Shown piece by piece: positions 27,707-35,147 of a stretch of 64,000 nt of DNA. The notes beneath the pieces are model-generated. The model ran no database searches and was not told where the DNA came from. It was given only the letters and a program-made list of their open reading frames with translations. The stretch comes from Planctomycetota bacterium (lineage in GTDB: Bacteria; Planctomycetota; B15-G4; SIAN01), in contig JANQQL010000001.1 of the NCBI GenBank assembly GCA_028289345.1, positions 186,001 to 250,000 of the forward strand, written 5' to 3'. The first letter of the stretch is position 1. Every line of letters begins with the position of its first letter. Both the position numbers and the translations under genes were made by a program.

Positions 27707-29641
27707 ATGCGACCACCACGGGTGTTCTTGGGGGTTGGGCTGCTCACCGCGGCCTATTTCCCGTGCTCTTATTGGTTCGATCGCAGTCCCGAACGGAGAC
27801 CTCTGGAAGAACCCTATTCGTTTCTCCAAACGTTGGAGCGCGACGGGGTCCTTCGAAGCGACTGGTTCGGACAAGAGATCGCCGTTCGAAAAGCCAAGAG
27901 CAGGTCCTATGACTTCGACACCGCCGCGCGCACCGCGTCCCAGTTGCACGCGTCGCCGGGAGTCGCACACGGATGGACCCGCCAGGATCTGGCCGAAACA
28001 AACGGCGCGGTCGCCTTCTCCCTGACCGACCCCCAGGAGCGCACCACCCTCCAGTGCGAGAGTGAGTTCCCGGCCTCCCCATTCCCGGCATTGGTCTGGA
28101 GTGCTCGATTGAAGCTGATCGGCTCGGACAAAGACTCGGGCGAGCTCACCATCCACCTGGCACCGGGGACCGGGGAGCCCGATCCTCGATTCCGAGTGCG
28201 CACTTCCCCTTCCACCAGGCCGAAGGCCGCCGCCCCTGTGGTTTGGGCAAACCCGCCACTCGGCCAGTGGCTGGACGTGCAACTCGGAATCCCCGGAGCG
28301 TTCCTTCGGGACGCAACCACGCTCGTCGCCACGGTGGTCACCTCGGCCCAAACGATCGTGCTGGACCAATGCAGCATCCAGCCAGGCACCGAACTCGATG
28401 GCTTGCTTGCCGGCGGCCACCCCCGCGGCGTGAACGTCGTCGAGACCACGCGAGAGCTGAAGCGAATGGTCCGTCGCGGACCGGACGAGCGACTGTGTCT
28501 CGCCATGCCGAATGCGTCGACCTTGACCTACGAACTTCAGCTGCCTCCGGAACCCGGCGAGTTGTTGCTGGGCGTGTCGGCGGCGTGCCACCGCAATCAA
28601 CCCGGGCGCAGTGAGTTCGTCGTCGGAGTGAGCCGGGAAGGCGAGTTCGAAGAAACCGTCTTGCGCAGCCACGTCCGCGAACTGCATCGCACTCATTTCG
28701 TCGATCATCGAGTGGACTTGACGCGATTCGCCGGAGAACGGGTTCGGATCCAGTTTCGAGCCCGGTCCAGTGACGAGTTCTCGGGACCGACCCTGCTTCT
28801 TGCGAACCCGGTCTTCCGTCGTCGCCCACTCTCCGAGAGCCCTCGTCCCCCGACCATTCTGCTACTGAGCGTGTCCGGTTCCCCGACCGCGAGTGAACCG
28901 CCGAGCTTCGGTCGCATGGAGACGGACTCCGTGCGTTTCTCAGAAGTCCATGTGCCGTCTCGAGATCGCAACGCCGCGCTGTTGAGTCTGATGACAAGTT
29001 GCGCGGTTCCGACCGCGGGCCCCGGTCCGCGAGAACACACAAACCTTTCGCGCACTCGACCGCTCCTCGCCGAAGCACTCACCCAGCGTGGTTACCATTG
29101 CTTCGCGGCCACCGAAAGAAGCCGAGACGGCACCTTGCTCCGCGGCTTTCCAGAGCGCTGGAACGGGAACCTCGGCGATTCCGAAGATGCGGTGGTCAAC
29201 TGGTTGGATCGCTATGGCGAGAACCCTTGTTTCGTGTGGTGGCAGCTTCCCGAGCGCGAACCGGGGACCGCCATCAGCAACCTCCTCCAACGCCTGCAGG
29301 CGCGGGGACTGTTGGAGCCGTCGCTGGTCGTCCTCGTCCCGGAGGCTGACGCGGCCGGAGCGGAGATTGCCTTTCGCGACTCGTCGAGGCTGGCTCCCGA
29401 CCAAGTTCGGGACGAAACCGTCAGTCTGTGGGATGTCGCCCCCACCATCCTGTCCCTCGCTCAGCTCGCTCCCGAGCCGAGTTTCGGGGGGCGAGACGTC
29501 TTGGCAACTCCCGAACCTGCCGCCTGGAGTGTTCCTTCGACCTCGTTGCGCTACGTCGCCCGTACTCTCCCAAGGCTGCGAGAAGCCGTCGTCCCGCTGG
29601 ATTCCTCCAACCCCTACCCAGCTCCCGGAGACTCCCGTTGA
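27707..29641 (+). CDS. Membrane-anchored protein with degenerate sulfatase/alkaline-phosphatase-fold C-terminal domain
   Basis: N-terminal TM (VFLGVGLLTAAYF); C-terminal RPPTILLLSVSGSPTASE... ...LVVLVPEADAAGAEI... SLWDVAPTILSLAQL aligns by eye with the next gene but lacks its catalytic residues. Start taken as ATG 27707. Confidence 0.75.
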   Translation: MRPPRVFLGVGLLTAAYFPCSYWFDRSPERRPLEEPYSFLQTLERDGVLRSDWFGQEIAVRKAKSRSYDFDTAARTASQLHASPGVAHGWTRQDLAETNGAVAFSLTDPQERTTLQCESEFPASPFPALVWSARLKLIGSDKDSGELTIHLAPGTGEPDPRFRVRTSPSTRPKAAAPVVWANPPLGQWLDVQLGIPGAFLRDATTLVATVVTSAQTIVLDQCSIQPGTELDGLLAGGHPRGVNVVETTRELKRMVRRGPDERLCLAMPNASTLTYELQLPPEPGELLLGVSAACHRNQPGRSEFVVGVSREGEFEETVLRSHVRELHRTHFVDHRVDLTRFAGERVRIQFRARSSDEFSGPTLLLANPVFRRRPLSESPRPPTILLLSVSGSPTASEPPSFGRMETDSVRFSEVHVPSRDRNAALLSLMTSCAVPTAGPGPREHTNLSRTRPLLAEALTQRGYHCFAATERSRDGTLLRGFPERWNGNLGDSEDAVVNWLDRYGENPCFVWWQLPEREPGTAISNLLQRLQARGLLEPSLVVLVPEADAAGAEIAFRDSSRLAPDQVRDETVSLWDVAPTILSLAQLAPEPSFGGRDVLATPEPAAWSVPSTSLRYVARTLPRLREAVVPLDSSNPYPAPGDSR

Positions 29642-31764
29642 CCTTGCGCCGCGCCATTACCACCGGGGCCGTGCCGGGCATGTTGTTGTTCCTGATTTTG
29701 TTCGCCGTCGGCACCTACAGCCTTTCCCACGTCCAATCGAATCCTGACCCGGACACTCAACGAGTCATGGAACGATACGCCCACAAGATCTATCTGACGT
29801 TGGCAAGGATTGGATTGGTCCACCTGTGGACGGGGTTGCTGCTGGGCTCATTCTCCGGCCTCGTAGTTCGGTTCCTGTATCCGCAGTTGCAGCACCGAGT
29901 CGGGTTCTCGCTGTTGGCCCTGGGAGTGCTCGGATGGACGTTCTTCTACTTCACCGCACGGTTGTTGATTCGTCAGCCGACCTTCTATGACCAGTTCCTT
30001 TTTGCCCAAGGTGGAGCGGCGCGTCGCCTGCAAGTATTCCTCACCGACGAGGTCGGCCTTTTCGGACTGAATGCGATCGCCGGGATCCTTGGGTTCGCAG
30101 CGCTTCTCACCTCCCGGCACTTCCGAGAATTGGTCCCTCGACGCACTCCATGGACCCGTCGTCAGCTCGTCTTCGTCTTGCTGTTGGCGACGACGGCCCT
30201 TGGCATCAGTCTTCGCTGGGTTTGGTCCCCTCCCCGGCCGGAAAGACCGGACCGTCCAAACATCCTGGTGCTGTCGGCTGATTCCCTGCGACCGGACCAC
30301 ATGTCTTTCGAAGGCTACCACCGATTGACCACCCCAAACATCGATCGGCTGGCGGCCCGCTCGCGAGTGTTCCGGCAAGCCTACGTGCCCCTCGCCCGGA
30401 CTCTCCCCTCGTGGACCACGTTTCTCACGTCGACCCAATCCCACACCCACGGAATTCGTCACATGTTCCCCGAGAGCAGCCGGCGGCGCATTCCCTTGCC
30501 GACCCTGGCCGAGGAACTGGGAAAGCACGGTTACCGATCTGGGGTCGTGAGCGATTTTGCCGGCGAGATGTTCGACTTGATCGACTACGGGTTCGACCTG
30601 GTGGACACTCCACCGGCATCCCACCTCGACGTTTTGGTCGAGCGTCAAATGCTGCTCCACTACCCGCTGGTGTTCCCCTTCATCAATCACCGACTGGGGA
30701 AGCGTGCGCTCCCGGTCATCTCCTACTTGACCATCAACTCCGATGCAAAGAGTTTGGCACATCGCGCGCTGCGCCGAATGCGTGAGCTTTCCGACGGTGG
30801 TCCGTTCTTCCTCACCGTGTTCTTCTCCACATCCCACGCGCCCTACGCTTCTCCCGATCCGTTCTATCGGAAGTTCACCGACCCGGCGTATGACGGGATT
30901 CACCGCTACGCCTACGGGATTCGGGATCCGCGACAATTCCGAGAGGGAGACTTGGAAGTCACCCGGGAGGACAAGGAACAGATCGTTGCGTTGTACGACG
31001 GCGCGATTGCCGCTGTCGACGATGCCATCGGAGTGATCCTCGAAGAACTCGAGGAGTGGGAGTTCCTGGACTCCACTCTCGTCGTCGTCACCGCGGACCA
31101 TGGCGAAGACTTATTCGAGGGACCCAATCACCTCGATCACGGCAAGTGGTTTCGTGGCGGAGACCACGCCAATCACATTCCCTGGATTCTGTTCGATCCC
31201 ACGGGAGAGTTGGGGGTTGGACCGATCGAAGAGCCGGTGCAAAGCCTCGACTTCATGCCGACATTGCTGTCCCGATTGGGGTTCGAAGTGCCCTCCACCT
31301 GCCAAGGGGTGGATCTGGTCCCGGCCCTCCGTCAAGAGGAGCCGTTCCCCCATCGTCCCTTCTTCGCGGAGACGGGCGTGTGGCTGAAAGCTCCTAGCAC
31401 CTTTGAGGCGGAGCCCGACGCGCTGCTCTACCCTCATATCAACGACATGCTAGATGCCGACCCCTTCGACGATTCCCTTCTGCTCGCTCCCCCCTACGAC
31501 CGTCAAGTCGTCAAAGCCAAGCACCGCATGGTTCGCGATGGCAAATGGAAGCTGACCTACGAGCCCACCCGCAGCGGCGCCCGCTATCGACTGTTCGATG
31601 TGGAACGCGATCCCCTCAATCGCCAGGACGTTGCCGAACAGTTCCCCGAACAGGCCGCCCGGCTGCGTGCGGAACTGCGTCGCTGGATGGACCAGGATCG
31701 GTGTCGAGTTTTTGACGGGCACGATCACTTGAGTCATCAGTTCACCGACCTGGCGGACGGCTGA
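29638..31764 (+). CDS. 5-TM sulfatase-fold (LtaS-like) phosphotransferase/hydrolase
   Basis: Five N-terminal hydrophobic helices, then RPNILVLSADSLRPDHMS, LARTLPSWTTFLTST, LVVVTADHGEDLFE. Probable TTG start overlapping upstream TGA (TTGA). Confidence 0.82.
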   Translation: MTLRRAITTGAVPGMLLFLILFAVGTYSLSHVQSNPDPDTQRVMERYAHKIYLTLARIGLVHLWTGLLLGSFSGLVVRFLYPQLQHRVGFSLLALGVLGWTFFYFTARLLIRQPTFYDQFLFAQGGAARRLQVFLTDEVGLFGLNAIAGILGFAALLTSRHFRELVPRRTPWTRRQLVFVLLLATTALGISLRWVWSPPRPERPDRPNILVLSADSLRPDHMSFEGYHRLTTPNIDRLAARSRVFRQAYVPLARTLPSWTTFLTSTQSHTHGIRHMFPESSRRRIPLPTLAEELGKHGYRSGVVSDFAGEMFDLIDYGFDLVDTPPASHLDVLVERQMLLHYPLVFPFINHRLGKRALPVISYLTINSDAKSLAHRALRRMRELSDGGPFFLTVFFSTSHAPYASPDPFYRKFTDPAYDGIHRYAYGIRDPRQFREGDLEVTREDKEQIVALYDGAIAAVDDAIGVILEELEEWEFLDSTLVVVTADHGEDLFEGPNHLDHGKWFRGGDHANHIPWILFDPTGELGVGPIEEPVQSLDFMPTLLSRLGFEVPSTCQGVDLVPALRQEEPFPHRPFFAETGVWLKAPSTFEAEPDALLYPHINDMLDADPFDDSLLLAPPYDRQVVKAKHRMVRDGKWKLTYEPTRSGARYRLFDVERDPLNRQDVAEQFPEQAARLRAELRRWMDQDRCRVFDGHDHLSHQFTDLADG

Positions 31765-31784
31765 CCGACTCCGTCGACCCGGGC

Positions 31785-32717
31785 TCAGCCGTAGTACACG
31801 ACCTCCGCGGCATCTTTCGCAATGCAGGTTCCGGCTTCTTGGCGAAGGATCGCCGCTGCGTCTTGCAAAGCTCCAATGGCGGCAAAGCCTCCGGTGTCGT
31901 TGACGAACGAGCAAGCTCCCTCCACCTTTGGCGCCATCGAGCCCGCAGGAAACTCCCTCGCAGCGATGGCTTCCGGAGAAATGCGACGAATTGCCCGAGC
32001 GTCCGGTTGACCCCAGTGTTCCCAGACCGCGTCGACGTCGGTCAACATCAGGAACGCATCGGCGTTCAGCTCCTTGGCGAGGAGCGCGCTGGCGCGATCC
32101 TTGTCGATGACGGCCTCCACTCCGACCAGGCTGCCGTCATTTTGGAACGCCGTCGGAATCCCGCCGCCGCCGCTGCAGATGACCAGAACCTCTTGGTCGA
32201 CCAAGATCCGAATCACTCCGATCTCGAAAATGCGCTGGGGTCGAGGCGAAGGAACGACCCGCCGGTAGCACTCGCCTTCCTTCACCATGGTCCAGCCGCG
32301 CTCGCGCACCAGGCGACCGGCCTCTTCTTTCTCGAAGCCTGGGCCGATGGGCTTGGTGGGCTTTTGAAATGCCGGGTCGTTGGCGTCGACCTCGATCTGT
32401 GTCAGTAGCGTGGCGACTCGCTGCTCCTCGGGAAGCAAGTTGCCGAGCTCTTGCTCGATCAAGTAACCGATCATTCCGCCGCTTTCGGCACCCAGCACGT
32501 CCAAAGGGTAAGTCTCGACGTACGGATCCGCTGCGCTCTGCATCGCCAGCAACCCGACTTGAGGACCATTGCCATGGGAGATCACCAGGCGGTGGTCCTT
32601 GGCCAGCTCCGCCAGAGCACCCGCCGCGACTCGAATGTTCGCGCGCTGATTCCGTGCGTTGAGTTCTTCCCCTCGACGCAACAGCGCATTCCCCCCCAAG
32701 GCCACCACCACCAGCAA
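31785..32717 (-). CDS. arcC: Carbamate kinase
   Basis: VVVALGGNALLRRGE, VISHGNGPQVGLLAMQS, PLDVLGAESGGMIGYLIEQEL, VICSGGGGIPTAFQNDG, AVIDKDRASALLAKELNAD. Confidence 0.96.
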   Translation of the reverse strand: MLVVVALGGNALLRRGEELNARNQRANIRVAAGALAELAKDHRLVISHGNGPQVGLLAMQSAADPYVETYPLDVLGAESGGMIGYLIEQELGNLLPEEQRVATLLTQIEVDANDPAFQKPTKPIGPGFEKEEAGRLVRERGWTMVKEGECYRRVVPSPRPQRIFEIGVIRILVDQEVLVICSGGGGIPTAFQNDGSLVGVEAVIDKDRASALLAKELNADAFLMLTDVDAVWEHWGQPDARAIRRISPEAIAAREFPAGSMAPKVEGACSFVNDTGGFAAIGALQDAAAILRQEAGTCIAKDAAEVVYYG

Positions 32718-32828
32718 CGTATCGCTCCTCTTGCTTGACCCCGGATTGCCCCGGGTCTTCCCCGCGCCTGGAGATGCGTTCGCGCAACGAATGGGGGCGC
32801 GAAGGGCACCACCTCCCCCGGGAAGGAC

Positions 32829-32860
32829 AAAAAAACGAGTGATTCGCGTTGGGGCGAATC
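32829..32860 (-). terminator. Possible minus-strand attenuator/terminator hairpin in the arcC leader
   Basis: Minus strand GATTCGC-CCCAAC-GCGAATC, then ACTCG and T7; 5 nt spacer makes it non-ideal. Confidence 0.35.
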
Positions 32861-32930
32861 TCTCTGGCCGGTTCGAAATTCAGTCCCCGAACATTCTCTT
32901 GCTTGGCTCTTCTACCTCTCAGGATTCGTC

Positions 32931-34748
32931 ATGAAACTCTTCGTTGTCCCAATGGTTCTGATTTCTTGCCTGGCCGCGCATGCTGCCGCCCAGGTCGTCC
33001 ACCCCACCAGCTACGAAAACACGTTCCGTGCCGCGCGCGAGGGGGAAGTCCCCGATGATTGGGAGAGCCGGGTGGCTGCGATGCACTCCCGGCCCCAGAT
33101 CGCCCGAGACTCCGTTGCTCAGACCTGGGACGGACCCAATCGCCTGGTCATGTACGACGTTCTCGCCCAACAAGAAACCCTGGCCGACTTTCCGACCGAA
33201 TCGCCCGCGCAGCGCTGGATCCCGGGCACATCGGCGCCGCTGAGCAGCGACGAAATCCACGGACGCTCGTGGACCACGACTCCCACTCCGATCACCACAA
33301 CGGGCTTCCCGTGGAGCACCCACGTCCGCATCACCTACAGCAACAGCACCGGGAGTCACGTCGCCTCCGGGACGCTGATCGATCCGTATCATGTGATCAC
33401 GGCAGCAACCACGGTCCATGAGGGGGCCGGCGGCACCTGGTCGAGTGGCGTCACCGTCTACCCGGCCTGGGATGGTGAGGCAGACGACGCCTTCGGGTCT
33501 GCCGCCGCCTCGAACTTCGGAGCAATGACCGCCTGGATCAGCAGCAGCGCCTCCTCCGACAACATGGCCTGGATTCGCTTGAATCGCCCCATTGGGTTCC
33601 TCACTGGCTATCTGGGCTACGGCGTGCCGAACTCCGCGGATCTCACCACGAACTTCTACAACCTGGCGGCTTATCCCACCGACACTTGCTACACCGGTGC
33701 CCCGGACGCGATGTACTACTCCTTCGGGACCAATGACACCATCGGTTCTTCGACAGTCTCCGCGAGCGTGTCCTGGCCCTGCAACGGCACGGGAATGGAA
33801 GGCGGGGGGGCGTACAGCATCATTTCCAGCGAGCGCTTCGTTCACGGAGTTCTGGCCGAATATCAAGGTGGTGGAACCCCACAACTTCTCTTCACCACCT
33901 GGAACACCCAGAAGTTCGACTTCTACGTCAACAGTATGGAAACCCCGGTCTACTCGGCCGTGGTCATGGATTTGGTTCCGATGGGGTGCAAGGCGGACAC
34001 CGGCGGCGCCCCGACTCACGCAGGAAAACCTCTCGAGGGATTCGAGTACTTGCTCGCCAACGCTTCCGACGTGGATCCCCCGAATGCGACTTACGTGGTG
34101 GACGTGTACGTATCTTCGAACAACAACATCAGTGAGTTCGACACCCTGATTCAGACTCAGATCATTGATCTGGATTTCGGCCCGCGCGAGGCGATCACCG
34201 TCGTCTCCGAGGAAATGCCCGTGTTGCCCCTCGACCTGGCGGGTGGCGACTATTGGGTCGGAGTCCTGGTCCGCTCGGCCAACAGCGACACCAGCAACGA
34301 CGACACCGATGGGACGGATGCCAGTCCGATCGCCGTGACTCCTTGCGACGTGGAATTCGAAGTGTTCGGCGAAGGAACGCCGGGCCTCGGCAACGTGATT
34401 CCCGTTCTGTACGGCGTTGGCAATTCCTGCATCCTCGGAAACTACGAGATGCGTCTGGCCGGGGCTCGCGGCGGCAGCCGGGGAATCCTCTGGATGGGAT
34501 TCGGCGAGGTTCAATGGAACCTGTTCGGCGGAACCTTCTTGATCGACCTGACTCAGCCGTACTACCTGTTCAACTTTGCTTTGGGAGGACCCCAGGGAGT
34601 TCCGGGCGCCGGGTCATTCGACCTGCCGGGAGCTGCCGACCTGGTCAACTATCCGGGCGTGGACATCTACTTCCAATGGACCGTCAAGGACGACGACGGT
34701 CCGGATGGCTGGGCGTTGAGCAACGGCCTGAGGCTTCACGTGAACTAA
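32931..34748 (+). CDS. Secreted S1/V8-like (glutamyl endopeptidase-like) fold protein with substituted catalytic triad
   Basis: Signal peptide MKLFVVPMVLISCLAAHAAAQ; SHVASGTLIDPYHVITAATTVHEG; SSDNMAWIRLNRPIG; SWPCNGTGMEGGGAYSI. Confidence 0.75.
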   Translation: MKLFVVPMVLISCLAAHAAAQVVHPTSYENTFRAAREGEVPDDWESRVAAMHSRPQIARDSVAQTWDGPNRLVMYDVLAQQETLADFPTESPAQRWIPGTSAPLSSDEIHGRSWTTTPTPITTTGFPWSTHVRITYSNSTGSHVASGTLIDPYHVITAATTVHEGAGGTWSSGVTVYPAWDGEADDAFGSAAASNFGAMTAWISSSASSDNMAWIRLNRPIGFLTGYLGYGVPNSADLTTNFYNLAAYPTDTCYTGAPDAMYYSFGTNDTIGSSTVSASVSWPCNGTGMEGGGAYSIISSERFVHGVLAEYQGGGTPQLLFTTWNTQKFDFYVNSMETPVYSAVVMDLVPMGCKADTGGAPTHAGKPLEGFEYLLANASDVDPPNATYVVDVYVSSNNNISEFDTLIQTQIIDLDFGPREAITVVSEEMPVLPLDLAGGDYWVGVLVRSANSDTSNDDTDGTDASPIAVTPCDVEFEVFGEGTPGLGNVIPVLYGVGNSCILGNYEMRLAGARGGSRGILWMGFGEVQWNLFGGTFLIDLTQPYYLFNFALGGPQGVPGAGSFDLPGAADLVNYPGVDIYFQWTVKDDDGPDGWALSNGLRLHVN

Positions 34749-34775
34749 TCCGAGTTCGTTGGAAACCCCACTCGA

Positions 34776-34812
34776 ACGGTGCGGAGGCGGCCACGCCTCC
34801 GCACCGTTTTTT
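34776..34812 (+). terminator. Intrinsic terminator
   Basis: Perfect 13 bp stem ACGGTGCGGAGGC-GGCCAC-GCCTCCGCACCGT followed by TTTTT, 28 bp after the stop at 34748. Confidence 0.93.
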
Positions 34813-34937
34813 CTATCACCGTTTGAGGATCAGGGGGCGGTTTCGCGGAAGAGGACGCCCAACACGCCCCTGCTTCCACTCTCTCCGCCCCAAACCTCAT
34901 GGGATTCCCGAACCGAGTGCTGGCGAACGGAATAACC

Positions 34938-35016
34938 TAGCAAGCTGGTGAAAAGATCTCGGATGGCCGAACGGGAGTCTTCGCGTTCGCCGAGAAGTCG
35001 GACCGCAGGCAAGGTG
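34938..35016. repeat. Imperfect repeat, copy A
   Basis: tagcaagctggtgaaaagatctcggatggccgaacgggagtcttcgcgttcgccgagaagtcggaccgcaggc matches copy B at 37632-37709 by eye (roughly three quarters identical with small indels). Confidence 0.7.
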
Positions 35017-35147
35017 AAGTCACCGAATCTGCGGCGACGAGAACGTTGGCGCAATCACCCGACCGGGCGCCGAAGGTCTTCTTCACCAGACGGCTGCTCA
35101 ATGGTTGTCCAACTTTTTTCTCCGAACCGCCACTCGGGAGGCCCCCC

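Noticed and set aside
34776-34812. Inverted repeat considered as a regulatory palindrome
   Set aside because: Perfect 13 bp stem followed by a T-tract just past a stop codon is fully explained as an intrinsic terminator.
34830-35054. 74 aa minus-strand ORF spanning repeat copy A
   Set aside because: Could be a gene remnant, but the reading frame is not preserved across copies A and B upstream of the core, so not called as CDS.
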